A DNA stretch of 64,000 bases, from contig NZ_LIGI01000001.1 in the NCBI RefSeq assembly GCF_001273955.1, forward strand, positions 1,215,266-1,279,265, in the 5' to 3' direction. Numbering within the stretch: the first letter of the stretch is position 1; each line of letters starts with the position of its first letter. The position numbers and the translations under genes were made by a program. The DNA is from Bacillus sp. FJAT-27245. Lineage in GTDB: Bacteria; Bacillota; Bacilli; Bacillales; Cytobacillaceae. Below the pieces are notes generated by a model. It did no database searches. It was not told the DNA's origin and saw nothing but the letters and a program-made list of their open reading frames with translations. This document shows, piece by piece, positions 24,647 through 34,006 of the stretch.

Positions 24647-25604
24647 GAGTTGTTCTTGAGAATCTCAGCCCTCCGACAATGGCATAAAGCAGAAGTGCAA
24701 GGACGGTTAAAATGGACACCGCGTACTTCGCTTCGAGCGAAATGCTTGCAGGTGTGATATAGCCTTCAATAATCCCGGCGATAACGAACAAGGGAATCGT
24801 GCCGAGCAGCAGCTGGACGGACCGTTTTGCCTGCCTTTTCAGCTGGTAGCCGCGAGACAGGTTGCCGGGGACAAACAGGTTGTAGCCCATCAAAAGGCCA
24901 GAGCCGCCAGCGATGAAGATGGCAGTCAATTCGATCATGCCGTGGGGTACAATATATGCCCAGAAATCATACGTTTTCCCTGAGTGCCAGAAAAGGGCGG
25001 CAAGTGCGCCGACGAGGACACCGTTGTAAACAAGCAAATACACAGTCAAAAGCCCAAAGGTAATGCCGCCGGCAAAGGCGAGAAACGCGACCTGGATATT
25101 GTTCGTCATGATTTCAGTGGATATGACGGCCGAATCGATGGCCTCATGCCCTTCCCCAAGCCGGTCCGGGTCAACCGCATGCGAGATGTTATCGGGAAGA
25201 AGTGTATATATATGGAGCGGATCGTTCAATACCGCAAAAAAGCTGCCTACCGCGCCAACCGTAAACAGGACGAACGCGATGACGACGAACCGCCATTGTT
25301 CAAGCAGCAGCCCAATGAATTTTGTGCTGAAAAAATGGCGGATTTGCTTGCCGCTTGAAATTTGGTCTTTATACAGGAGATTATGCGCCTTCGAAACAAG
25401 GCCATTCAAGTATCCGGTGACATTGTCATTCGGAAAATGCGTCTGGCAATAGGATAGGTTTTGGGAGGCTTTCTGGTAAAGCCGGTGAAAAGAGTCAATT
25501 TTTTCTCCGGTGATTCCCTTTTTGCGCCCGCCAAGTTCGGAAATGAGCTGTTCAAGCTGTTTCCATTCTTCACGATGTTTTTTGATCAGCTGTTTTACAT
25601 CCAT
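24624..25604 (-). CDS. SpoIIM-like (DUF95) membrane protein
   Basis: 326 aa, five or six TM segments after a 100-residue cytoplasmic helical domain (MDVKQLIKKHREEWKQLEQL). Belongs to the stage II sporulation protein M/DUF95 family found with RDD, MoxR and DUF58 genes; spore-forming and non-spore-forming hosts both have it, so a spore role is not implied. Signature regions: NNIQVAFLAFAGGITFGLLT and IVPHGMIELTAIFIAGG. GCAGGTG precedes the ATG at 25604. A much longer reading frame upstream overlaps the RDD gene and is not coding. Confidence 0.87.
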   Translation of the reverse strand: MDVKQLIKKHREEWKQLEQLISELGGRKKGITGEKIDSFHRLYQKASQNLSYCQTHFPNDNVTGYLNGLVSKAHNLLYKDQISSGKQIRHFFSTKFIGLLLEQWRFVVIAFVLFTVGAVGSFFAVLNDPLHIYTLLPDNISHAVDPDRLGEGHEAIDSAVISTEIMTNNIQVAFLAFAGGITFGLLTVYLLVYNGVLVGALAALFWHSGKTYDFWAYIVPHGMIELTAIFIAGGSGLLMGYNLFVPGNLSRGYQLKRQAKRSVQLLLGTIPLFVIAGIIEGYITPASISLEAKYAVSILTVLALLLYAIVGGLRFSRTTPKEHFGS

Positions 25605-25710
25605 ATAGGCACCTGCTTGTACTGGATTTCTCTGGCATTTATCTTCATTATAGATTTTTTTGCCGGGAATAGAAAGATTAATAGAAAACTGTAAGAGCCG
25701 GAGGAGTAGC

Positions 25711-26514
25711 ATGCAGCAGGAAAAAATCGATATCAAAACACCGGAATACGTTTCTTTACAATTCCAAACCGCAGGACTTGGCAGCAGGGCGGCAGCATTC
25801 CTGATTGACCAGGCGCTGTTAACGGCATTCAATATTGCTGTTGTACTGATTGTTTTACTTTCCCTTGGGGCTGGCTTTGATGTCTGGCTAATCCGCTTTG
25901 CCGAATCGTATGTACTGGGATTTCTTATTATCGGGCTGTTTGTTGTCAATTGGGGATATTTTTTTGTGTATGAGTTTTTCTCCGGGGGCAGGACGCTTGG
26001 GAAAAAGCTTCTAGGCATCCGTGTCATGCAGGAAAACGGGCACAGCATCACACTTCTGTCGAGCCTGATCCGTAATTTGATTCGCATCATTGACATGCTG
26101 CCCGGCTTTTATTTCATCGGGATTGTTATGGTTTTTTTCCAAAAACAGCACAAGCGGCTCGGTGACCTCGTCGCCGGAACAATTGTCATTCATGAGCGAA
26201 AGGTGAAAAAGGGAAAAAAGAGTTCCCCGCTGGAAACGGAAATGAAGAACAGGGGCGTCAGCAAGGAAACGCTGGCACTTGGCGACTGGACAATCAAATC
26301 CTTCAACGCCAAGGACTGGAAGCTCATCAACACATACGCCGCCCGCTTCCTCCAACTCCCTATAAACGAAAAAACGGAACTAACTAAGCAAGTTGCTGCC
26401 ATACTACTTACAAAAGCAGGAGTCGAGTGGCACACTCAAACAGAGGCAGAACTCGAAAATAACCTTCTCGCCCTCTACCTCCATTTGAAGGAAGAATGGG
26501 AGTTTGAGATGTAG
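25711..26514 (+). CDS. RDD-family membrane protein
   Basis: 267 aa. RDD domain in residues about 15-165: LGSRAAAFLIDQALLTA (the first D in TM1), FFSGGRTLGKKLLGIRV, and KQHKRLGDLVAGTIVIHER. A cytoplasmic tail of about 95 residues follows. Divergent from the SpoIIM-like gene, completing the RDD-SpoIIM-MoxR-DUF58 neighbourhood known from several phyla. GGAGGAG lies 5 bases before the ATG at 25711. Some RDD proteins are Na+/H+ antiporters; the role here is unknown. Confidence 0.88.
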   Translation: MQQEKIDIKTPEYVSLQFQTAGLGSRAAAFLIDQALLTAFNIAVVLIVLLSLGAGFDVWLIRFAESYVLGFLIIGLFVVNWGYFFVYEFFSGGRTLGKKLLGIRVMQENGHSITLLSSLIRNLIRIIDMLPGFYFIGIVMVFFQKQHKRLGDLVAGTIVIHERKVKKGKKSSPLETEMKNRGVSKETLALGDWTIKSFNAKDWKLINTYAARFLQLPINEKTELTKQVAAILLTKAGVEWHTQTEAELENNLLALYLHLKEEWEFEM

Positions 26515-26602
26515 CAACTGCAACTGTCTAAAAATTTGCGTAAAGTAAACAACTAAACCTTATGACTGGAAAAAGGAATGTCCATCCATCCCGCAAAGAG
26601 TG

Positions 26603-26611
26603 TGCTATAAT
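26603..26611 (+). promoter_or_regulatory. Extended -10 promoter of the helicase operon
   Basis: TGCTATAAT, a perfect extended -10, 59 bases before the helicase ATG; no good -35 is visible, which is normal for this class. Confidence 0.6.
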
Positions 26612-26669
26612 TGCTAGGTTACTATTTTGATGGACGAAATGTTTTGTTGTTCGTAAAGCGGGTGGACAT

Positions 26670-29600
26670 ATGGTGAAGACACAAAAAACTACATATAGAT
26701 GTCCGATCACCTTGACCAATAAGGCAAAGGATAAAATGCGAGAGCTTGGGTTGGAGGAGCGATCGTTTTTTTTATTGGAAAAATCCTTTTATGTTTATTT
26801 AGAAAAATATCCTCAATCGGCAGATGGGCTTGTTTCGGCTGCGTTGTTTTTTGACCTTGAGAAAAATGAAAGGCTGGCACACAAGTGGAACAGGTTTGTG
26901 ATTGTCCTGCATTGTTTGGTGAAGCAGGACTTGTTTGTTGTGAGGAACGTCACGACAAGGCCAAAACATCTTCCATTGGCATCCAATTGGCGTGTCCCCG
27001 CTAGTCTTGCCTTCGAGCTGAATGTTCCGAATAGCGGACCTGTACCGTATGAGTTGCTAAATTTAATTCATACCATGCCGGTCGCCCAGGAAAGTTCGCT
27101 GTACGTGAAGAAGCGGATTTCGAGTTGGGAAGGTTATTTGAAAATCCAGGAGGAGTCTGCGGATATTCCTGATATCACATCCCGCTATTCATCGCTTATT
27201 TTTAACGATGATTTTAGCCGGGTAAAAATAACCGGCTGCCAGATGAGTGAGAAGGAATGGAAGTCTCTCAAGGATATGAGCGTAAAGCTGAAGGGAAGCG
27301 GCCAGGATATCGGCAAAGTCCTGAAAGCGAATCGTTCGGCATCCACGGTTGAGGTTGAATTGCACGCATATATGGAGGAACAGGCACGCAGCCACCGACT
27401 GGATTCACATCCAAGGGAAGTGATTTTTAGCAATTTCGCAACCCTGAGCCAGGTGAAAAGGCTGCGGCAAGGGTTTAAGCAATTGGAAAACGGCTTGGCC
27501 GCGAACCCTGAACTGGAACGGCTTTTATTTGAAAACAAACCGCCTGTCAAAGCGGTGGAAAAGCAGGTTGACTTGCAGTTTCACAATCGATTGAACGAGT
27601 TCCAGAAGGCGGCTGTCACAGGGGCGATGTCTGCCGAAGACTTATACGTCATCCAAGGCCCGCCGGGAACAGGGAAGACAACCGTTATTTCGGAAATTTG
27701 CCTGCAAAATGCGAAGGCGGGGCTGCGCACTCTCGTAGCATCACAGTCAAATTTGGCGGTCGACAATGCCCTCGGCCGATTGCTTGCACATAAGGATATC
27801 CGAATCCTCCGGGTCGGCCGTACGGAAAGTATTGAAGAAGAAGGCAAAAAGTTCATTGAGGAAAATGTAGGGCAGTATTGGAAAGACCATACCCTAAGGG
27901 AAGTTTCAAATCAATTCGAAACGAGGAAACAGCGAGAAACGGAAATAGAAACAGAATGGGCGGCGAACCAACAGGAACAAGAGCGGCTCCAGCAAGAACT
28001 TGTCCAGGTAGAGGCCGAACTTTTAGCAAAAAAGGAAGTCCAACAGAAATATGACGAAATTCAGTCCGTTATAGATCAGTCTAAAAAAGACATCCAGGAT
28101 GCTGAACAAGAACAGAAGCAAATACAAGAGCTTTTACAAAAAGTAGAACAGTCACTTCATGAGCTGAATAGCACGATTGGAAAAGACGAAAAGGTACTCG
28201 CTGAAGCGCCTAGCGTTGATGAGATTCATGAACAGATAAATGCCAAACAGTTAGAAATTGGACATCTCCAAAATAGTGTTGAACTTCAAGAGCTTGAAGA
28301 CGAAATAACCGAAATGAAACAAGCGCTAGATCAAAGTTCTGCTGATTGTGAGAAATGGAAAGAGTCAGTGGAACAGAAGGCTGCATTGGCAGATCGAATA
28401 GCCTCGGTCCAAAAAATCGATACGTTAAAATGGATCATTCTCGAACAGAATTTCACCCGGTCTTTGCAAGTCCGGTCAATCATAGATATGCTCGAATCTC
28501 TTCGTGAACGAAAACAACAGCTTAAGAAACTGCATGACTATAACGATAAACTTCAAGCTGCCATCGGCTATCTTGAACAGCTCATAGGGAACCAGTACAA
28601 ACAATTTAAAAACACGTCTCCCATAGCCGCCAATTCGAATGAAATTGACCAATTTTTAACGCAACTGAGAAGTGAATTGAAAGGAAACTTAACGATTCAT
28701 TCTCAAAGGCTTGCCAGATACCTGGAAGGGCTATATGGCAGGAGACAGTATATCTGGTTAAAAGCCCATCGGTTAAAGTTGAATGATGATGATAAGAGAA
28801 TGGCACAGGAAGCATTGCTGCGGTTGAAGCAGGAACTGATTAGCCAGCTTAAGCCTGTCCAGGATGATTACAAAATGATTTTTCAAAACTATCAGAGGCA
28901 GATGTGTGAGCAGGGCTCCAAGCTTACTTTTTTACAAAGCAAGCATAAGGAAATGAAGGAGACGGTGGAACTCATCCCCGATGCAAAGGAGTTGCTTCAT
29001 AAATTAGAATCCAACCTGCTTGAACTCCGGCAAAAGAAAGAGCAGGTCGAGCAGACAAAGCTCAGGGTTGAAAAAAATCGCCAGAAGCGTGAACAAGAGA
29101 CTCTTCAACTACACGAAGCAGAGCAGAGAAACATCGAAATCGAAGCCCGTCTTGCAACACTCTCCACTCTGCTCAAAGAAAAAGAAGCTGAACAGATTCC
29201 GCTTAATGAAGTCTTAGCTTCTGAACCGGAACGGGAGCACGAAGAGGTATTAAAAAAGCTTGCGAGCAATTCGTTTACACGGGAGTCGTTGAACCAGGAG
29301 AAGAAACGGCTGCCGTTGTTCCAGTCAGTTCAGGGGATGTGGCGATCTTTGCTGGAAGAAGCAACCGACCATGACCTGAATGAAATCCGAAAGCTTTATG
29401 TGAAGCATGCCAATGTGATTGGAACAACTTGTGTTGCATCGGCCCGTAAAGATTTTATCGAAAGCTACCCGGAATTCGATGTTGTTATTATTGATGAAGT
29501 ATCAAAAGCAACCCCGCCTGAGCTCCTTTTACCGATGCTGAAAGGCAAAAAAATCATTCTTGTCGGCGACCATCATCAGCTGCCTCCTTTGCTCGGAAAC

Positions 29601-30446
29601 GATACGCTTGAGGAAACCCTTCAGGAAATGATGAAAGAAAATGATGACTTTGAGGGAAAAGCAGAACTTAAAAAGCTATTAGAAGAGTCGCTGTTTGAAC
29701 GCCTGTTTAAAAACTTGCCGAAAAGCAATAAAACAATGCTTGCGATTCAATATCGGATGCATGAAAACATCATGGAAACCATTACGCCTTTTTACATGCA
29801 AGAAAATGAAAAGCTACAATGCGGCTTGGCTGATTCCGACTTGGTCCGGGACCATAAGCTTGAGTCCCCGCTCATCAAGCGAAACGATCATCTTCTTTGG
29901 CTCGATATGCCGAATGAGCCAGCGTTTTTCGAGGAGAAAATGCAAGGCGGTAAAAGCCTGTATAATCCTGCCGAGCTGAAAAGAATCGGGGAACTGTTGA
30001 TTGAATTGAACCAGGCAACGGCAGAAGCGAAGCAAGCAGGACGAATGGGTTTGGATGAGATGAAAAGCATTGGTGTCATTAGTTTTTACGGAGAGCAAGT
30101 GAAAAGGATTGACCGCCTTCTACATCAGGAATTGCATTTGCCCCACTTGGAGATCCGCACAGGGACAGTCGACAGATTCCAGGGCATGGAGATGGACGTG
30201 ATCCTGTTAAGTATGGTACGCAATCACGATCAAAAGCATGACGATATTGGTTTTGCCAAGGACTACCGCAGGTTGAATGTCGCTTTGTCCCGGGCAAGGG
30301 AGCTGCTTGTGATGATTGGCAGTACAAAGATGTTTACTGAAAAGACGAAACATGCCGGTGCGAAAGAAATGTATACCCATGTTTTTGAATCTGTAAAGAA
30401 ACATGAGGGACTGCGGACCCTGGAAGAGGTGAGTTTGCATGGATAA
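26670..30446 (+). CDS. SF1 (Upf1/DNA2-like) helicase with long coiled-coil insert, 1258 aa
   Basis: Residues 1-310 form an N-terminal region of unknown fold. Walker A GPPGTGKTTVISEI is at about 330. A Gln/Glu-rich coiled coil of roughly 450 residues (about 410-870) is inserted between motif Ia and motif II. Motif II VVIIDEVSKATPPELL is near 937, motif III VGDHHQLPPL follows, motif IV-like MLAIQYRMHENIM, motif V TVDRFQGMEMDVILLS near 1168, and motif VI RRLNVALSRAR. This is an ATP-dependent nucleic-acid helicase or translocase; the SMC-like insert suggests dimer arms. No nuclease motif was recognised. The stop overlaps the next gene, so the two probably act together. Confidence 0.88.
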   Translation: MVKTQKTTYRCPITLTNKAKDKMRELGLEERSFFLLEKSFYVYLEKYPQSADGLVSAALFFDLEKNERLAHKWNRFVIVLHCLVKQDLFVVRNVTTRPKHLPLASNWRVPASLAFELNVPNSGPVPYELLNLIHTMPVAQESSLYVKKRISSWEGYLKIQEESADIPDITSRYSSLIFNDDFSRVKITGCQMSEKEWKSLKDMSVKLKGSGQDIGKVLKANRSASTVEVELHAYMEEQARSHRLDSHPREVIFSNFATLSQVKRLRQGFKQLENGLAANPELERLLFENKPPVKAVEKQVDLQFHNRLNEFQKAAVTGAMSAEDLYVIQGPPGTGKTTVISEICLQNAKAGLRTLVASQSNLAVDNALGRLLAHKDIRILRVGRTESIEEEGKKFIEENVGQYWKDHTLREVSNQFETRKQRETEIETEWAANQQEQERLQQELVQVEAELLAKKEVQQKYDEIQSVIDQSKKDIQDAEQEQKQIQELLQKVEQSLHELNSTIGKDEKVLAEAPSVDEIHEQINAKQLEIGHLQNSVELQELEDEITEMKQALDQSSADCEKWKESVEQKAALADRIASVQKIDTLKWIILEQNFTRSLQVRSIIDMLESLRERKQQLKKLHDYNDKLQAAIGYLEQLIGNQYKQFKNTSPIAANSNEIDQFLTQLRSELKGNLTIHSQRLARYLEGLYGRRQYIWLKAHRLKLNDDDKRMAQEALLRLKQELISQLKPVQDDYKMIFQNYQRQMCEQGSKLTFLQSKHKEMKETVELIPDAKELLHKLESNLLELRQKKEQVEQTKLRVEKNRQKREQETLQLHEAEQRNIEIEARLATLSTLLKEKEAEQIPLNEVLASEPEREHEEVLKKLASNSFTRESLNQEKKRLPLFQSVQGMWRSLLEEATDHDLNEIRKLYVKHANVIGTTCVASARKDFIESYPEFDVVIIDEVSKATPPELLLPMLKGKKIILVGDHHQLPPLLGNDTLEETLQEMMKENDDFEGKAELKKLLEESLFERLFKNLPKSNKTMLAIQYRMHENIMETITPFYMQENEKLQCGLADSDLVRDHKLESPLIKRNDHLLWLDMPNEPAFFEEKMQGGKSLYNPAELKRIGELLIELNQATAEAKQAGRMGLDEMKSIGVISFYGEQVKRIDRLLHQELHLPHLEIRTGTVDRFQGMEMDVILLSMVRNHDQKHDDIGFAKDYRRLNVALSRARELLVMIGSTKMFTEKTKHAGAKEMYTHVFESVKKHEGLRTLEEVSLHG

Positions 30447-31176
30447 ATTAACAAAGCAATTACGTGCGATTTTGTTGAAAAATCCATCAGTCGAAATCAA
30501 AAATTCGATGGTCTGGCAGATGCCGGTCATTACCTACTCTGTCGCGTTCAGCCGTGTAAAGCGTTCCAGGATGGATATTCTCATGAAAATGATGATGCTT
30601 ACGTTTGAGCAAACCGAAATTCGCCGGGCAGCGAATTTGTCCGAGTTGCTGCTCGTTGAGGAGCTGTTCATTGAAGATTTATTGAAAAAAATGCAGCGTA
30701 TGGGCTTGATACGGCTGGAAAAAGGGACGTACATGCTTACGCCGAAAGGGCACGGGCAGCTAAAAACCGGCATCATGGAAGAGGAATTGGAAGAAGAATC
30801 GACAAGTCTTTCATACAGCCTGTTCCATGATGAGTGTTGGCCGGAGAAGGACGAGCCTTTGCCAGGAGCAGACAAAGACCTGCCACTGTATCGGTATGCG
30901 GAGAATCAGAACCTTATTGATGAGGAGAAAATGTTGCGATACCTAGCCGAAACGGAGAACGGAGTGGAGGAAGACGGTTTTCAAACAGTCGTTAAGGCTG
31001 TTAACAGCTTTGAACAGCAGGAAGTGAAACATCTCCCATGCCTGGAATTTCAACTGTACAATAAAGAACAGGACACATTTTACTCCCGTGTCTGGAATAC
31101 ATGGCTCGGGCGCTGGGATGAAGCGGTGGAAAAACAAATAGATGAGAAGGAACGATTGAAAAAAAGCAAAGTGTAG
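30439..31176 (+). CDS. Winged-helix-like partner of the helicase, 245 aa
   Basis: Starts at ATG 30439, eight bases inside the helicase gene, indicating translational coupling. Residues about 60-115 read as a winged-helix/MarR-like fold (EIRRAANLSELLLVEELFIEDLLKKM...GLIRLEKGTYMLTPKGHGQL). The N-terminal 55 residues and the acidic C-terminal half (with NTWLGRWDEAVEKQ at the end) are not recognised. It is soluble, with no TM segment. Likely a DNA- or protein-binding subunit for the helicase; the pairing is seen, the function is inference. Confidence 0.75.
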   Translation: MDKLTKQLRAILLKNPSVEIKNSMVWQMPVITYSVAFSRVKRSRMDILMKMMMLTFEQTEIRRAANLSELLLVEELFIEDLLKKMQRMGLIRLEKGTYMLTPKGHGQLKTGIMEEELEEESTSLSYSLFHDECWPEKDEPLPGADKDLPLYRYAENQNLIDEEKMLRYLAETENGVEEDGFQTVVKAVNSFEQQEVKHLPCLEFQLYNKEQDTFYSRVWNTWLGRWDEAVEKQIDEKERLKKSKV

Positions 31177-31319
31177 AACCGCTTCGGGAAGCTAGACCAG
31201 AAATGTAGGGAACCTTCCCAACTTAGCAATCAGTGGTGAAGTGCATTTGCTTTTGTCGGGATTGCGCAATTGCTAATCAACGGGTTGAAACAAGACTGTA
31301 GCCTTCCGGTAACGATAAA

Positions 31320-31368
31320 GGGCTGTCCCAAAGTCAATGTGACAATGGTGCAGCCCCAGTTTTATTTA
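31320..31368 (+). terminator. Hairpin terminator after the helicase operon
   Basis: GGGCTG and CAGCCC bracket an imperfect inner stem; CAGTTTTATTT follows on the plus side. It may also serve the convergent YfcC gene. Confidence 0.5.
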
Positions 31369-31408
31369 TGGCTTTTTACCATGCTAAGTTTATTATTTCA
31401 GGTCTTTA

Positions 31409-32824
31409 TCAGCCTGTCCATTGGATGGATTGAGCAATGATCAGCATAATAATAGATAATGCTACAAATTGTCCAAATAGAGGAATAAAGAACTTAAACC
31501 ACTTTTGATATGGAACACCCGCAATTACCAATGCTGCCATAAAGTAGCCTGAAGTAGGATAGAGAATGTGGGCAAATCCATCACCCAGTTGGAAAGCCAG
31601 TACAGCAGTTTGTCTTGTAACACCAACCATATCGGCTAATGGCGCCATGATTGGCATTGTCACAAGTGCTTGTCCACTGCCTGAAGGGATAATAAAGTTG
31701 ATCAATAACTGAACGATGTACATTCCAACAGCACTAAATACAGGTGGCAAATCCCCAACAAATGAACCTAGGGAATGAACAATTGTATCCATAATTTGTC
31801 CATCTTCCAGAACAACAGCTACTGCTCTGGCGACCCCAACGATAATCGCGCCTACTAACACATCACGGAACCCTTGATTAAATCCTTCACAAATCTGCAA
31901 TGTTGTCAGTCCAGCAATTAAACCAACCACAATTCCCATGATAATGAACAATCCAGACATCTCTACCATGAACCAGCCATGTCCGATAACTCCGTATACT
32001 AAAATACCAAAGAAAACAAGAGTAGCTAAAGCTGCGTATTTCTGCCTTGCAGTAGCTTTAATTTTCTCTACATTCCCGACTTTTTGATACATTTCGCGTT
32101 TTTCCCGGTCATCTTCATAAACGAAACTGTTGATTGGGTCTTTTTTCACTTTATTTGCATATCGCATAAGAAAGAGTACTGCCATTGTTACTGCTAAAAC
32201 AAAAATAATAAGCCGGAATCCGACCCCGGAAAACACTGGCAAACCGGATATTTTTTGGGCTAAACCTGTATTGATCGGATTTAGGACACCCGCTGTAAAT
32301 CCGATAACAGTACCGAATAATGCAATAGCTGCCGCTACCATCGAATCGTACCCTAATGCAATCATAAGCGGTAATATTACCGGTATGTAGACTAAAGATA
32401 ATTCTGGTGTACCTATTAGTGTGGCTACAACCGCAAATACAGTCGTTAAAATCGGAATAAGCAATACACTTTTATTGGCGAATTTCCTCGATAAGTTATC
32501 AACGGCAATTTCAATAATCCCTGTACGTCTAAGGACCATGAACATGCCACCAATAATAAACGTAAAGAAAACAACTTCCCCAGCATCAATCAATCCTCTT
32601 GGTATAACAGTTAAAAAATCGATGAGTCCCACGGGGGTTGATTCAACTTGTGTGTAGGAACTAGGATCGATCGTCGTTCTTCCCTCTGGTCCCGGAATTC
32701 TCTCAAACGTCCCTGCAGGAACAAAGTAGGTTGCTACTGCCGCAATTGCACTGAACAAAAACAAAATGACATAAATATGCGGCAACTGAAAACCTTTTTT
32801 CGGCACTGAATCATTTTTACCCAT
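31409..32824 (-). CDS. YfcC-family transporter (DcuC/ion transporter superfamily)
   Basis: 471 aa, about 12 TM helices. COG1288/YfcC group of the ion-transporter superfamily; relatives carry C4-dicarboxylates or basic amino acids, but the substrate here is unknown. Recognisable segments: PHIYVILFLFSAIAAVATYFVPAGTFER at the N-terminus, a first re-entrant region with LIGTPELSLVYIPVILPLMIALGYD, and the matching second half IIPSGSGQALVTMPIMAPLADMVG (SGSGQA), then ILYPTSGYFMA. GGGGGAG precedes the ATG. Monocistronic, with an IR 48 bases upstream. Confidence 0.85.
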   Translation of the reverse strand: MGKNDSVPKKGFQLPHIYVILFLFSAIAAVATYFVPAGTFERIPGPEGRTTIDPSSYTQVESTPVGLIDFLTVIPRGLIDAGEVVFFTFIIGGMFMVLRRTGIIEIAVDNLSRKFANKSVLLIPILTTVFAVVATLIGTPELSLVYIPVILPLMIALGYDSMVAAAIALFGTVIGFTAGVLNPINTGLAQKISGLPVFSGVGFRLIIFVLAVTMAVLFLMRYANKVKKDPINSFVYEDDREKREMYQKVGNVEKIKATARQKYAALATLVFFGILVYGVIGHGWFMVEMSGLFIIMGIVVGLIAGLTTLQICEGFNQGFRDVLVGAIIVGVARAVAVVLEDGQIMDTIVHSLGSFVGDLPPVFSAVGMYIVQLLINFIIPSGSGQALVTMPIMAPLADMVGVTRQTAVLAFQLGDGFAHILYPTSGYFMAALVIAGVPYQKWFKFFIPLFGQFVALSIIMLIIAQSIQWTG

Positions 32825-33331
32825 GATGTCTCCCCCTTTATTCCCCTTTTTTTGAAAGGGTTTACAATGTGTTAACTGTAATAATAGTTAAATATCCAAG
32901 ACTTGTCATTGTGTTATTTGGATAGAAAATGAAAAAAGAACTTGTTCAACATAGACATATCAAATGAATCAAGCATAAAATTAGCATGAAATTTAGTTAA
33001 CATGCACAAAAAATTTAAAGAATATCCCAGCTTTTCCATAGTTCTTAATGGTGAGTTTTATCCAGGAGAGTTAAGCATCAGTGTCCAAACCAGCAAATAT
33101 GGTTTAAAGACCCTAGTAGCTGCGATTGTTTTATAACTCCTATTCTGAAGTTGCACACATAAAATATTCTTTCGAAGTTCCATGTGTAATCTCAAGTATA
33201 TTTCAAAATTAAACGGGAATAGCTTGAAAAGTCCGTAAGAGCGCAACTTTAATGGGCGCCTTTCGCTGTTTTTGCCTGACGGATAATGGGAATAAGTATA
33301 GAGAACGATACTCGTAAAGGAGGCGTGAACG
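32825..33331. other. Intergenic stretch upstream of the YfcC gene
   Basis: TTAACTGTAATAATAGTTAA at 32872-32891 is an inverted repeat with TATTAT on the minus strand, a candidate operator/-10 region for YfcC. The remaining 440 bases show no convincing gene or RNA. Confidence 0.35.
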
Positions 33332-33535
33332 TTGAACAATGATAAGAAAAAGCTAGAGGAAGTCCTTACACATTCGCTTGAAGTGGAAGAAGACCTAATG
33401 CGGACCTATTTAATCACAGCCGACAATATCCATGAGGATGATGAGCTCAAAAATCGGCTGGAAAATTTCGCTGAAGGCAATGCGAAGCGTACCGACCAGT
33501 TGATCAACGAGCTTAAGGAGCTTAAGGATAAATAA
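33332..33535 (+). CDS. Small helical protein, 67 aa
   Basis: Short all-helical protein (LEEVLTHSLEVEEDLMRTYLITAD...AEGNAKRTDQLINELKEL) reminiscent of half of a four-helix bundle such as ferritin-like or DUF2383-like proteins, but without a full metal ligand set. TTG start with a perfect AAAGGAGG 7-8 bases upstream; terminator at 33628. Function unknown. Confidence 0.7.
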   Translation: MNNDKKKLEEVLTHSLEVEEDLMRTYLITADNIHEDDELKNRLENFAEGNAKRTDQLINELKELKDK

Positions 33536-33627
33536 TTTGAAATAGCTGCTGGAACGACATACGTAATTTTTCAACCGGTGCCAGTCTCTACCTGGATATT
33601 ATTTTCCTAACGATAACAATAAGCAGG

Positions 33628-33664
33628 CAATTCCCCATCTATATTTAGGATGGGGATTGTTTTA
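33628..33664 (+). terminator. Rho-independent terminator
   Basis: CAATTCCCCATC and GATGGGGATTG with an 8-base loop, followed by TTTT. Confidence 0.8.
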
Positions 33665-33812
33665 GTCGAAAAGGCTGTGAATACAAAGCGGAAATTTGCG
33701 TTGAATGCATTTTCGTTTTCTTCCTGGATAAATCGGCGAATTTTGGAAGGATGGGAATTAACATTTCTGCCGGGAGAATTGACTACTGTTTTTGTTTAGT
33801 TTACGATATATG

Positions 33813-33826
33813 TGTAATCGGTTACA
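33813..33826 (+). promoter_or_regulatory. cre-like/LacI-type operator 1
   Basis: TGTAATCGGTTACA matches TGWNANCGNTNWCA at every position and is extended as TGTGTAATCGGTTACACA. Binding by CcpA or a dedicated LacI-family repressor is inferred; it lies about 160 bases before the -10 box. Confidence 0.55.
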
Positions 33827-33912
33827 CAATACCTGAAGTGGCAGATAAAAAATTATATAGATGTCACGGGGATTGGCTGATTTTTTAAAAAAGAGTGTTT
33901 GTACGAATGATA

Positions 33913-33926
33913 TGGAACCGGTTACA
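33913..33926 (+). promoter_or_regulatory. cre-like/LacI-type operator 2
   Basis: TGGAACCGGTTACA, 13 of 14 positions of the cre consensus, with a fully symmetric AACCGGTT core, 100 bases after operator 1. Confidence 0.45.
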
Positions 33927-33960
33927 GGGATTGAGTGTGGAAAATCCACATTTCTTTGTT

Positions 33961-33990
33961 AATCGGTTCCCGTTACACCTGAGCTATAAT
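33961..33990 (+). promoter_or_regulatory. Promoter region of the nucleoside hydrolase gene
   Basis: TATAAT at 33985-33990; the -35 area is occupied by AATCGGTT, the same core as operators 1 and 2, so repressor binding there would block RNA polymerase. Confidence 0.5.
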
Positions 33991-34006
33991 TAGGAGGCGC
34001 ACCATA

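Larger units (their letters stand above)
33536..34006. other. Intergenic control region of the nucleoside hydrolase gene
   Basis: Contains the terminator of the small helical gene, two cre-like palindromes (33813, 33913), a half-related AATCGGTT at 33961, and a TATAAT at 33985-33990. No gene seen. Confidence 0.5.

Noticed and set aside
24624-26096. A 490-residue minus-strand reading frame
   Set aside because: Only its last 326 residues (from 25604) match the SpoIIM-like family; the upstream part runs antisense through the RDD gene.
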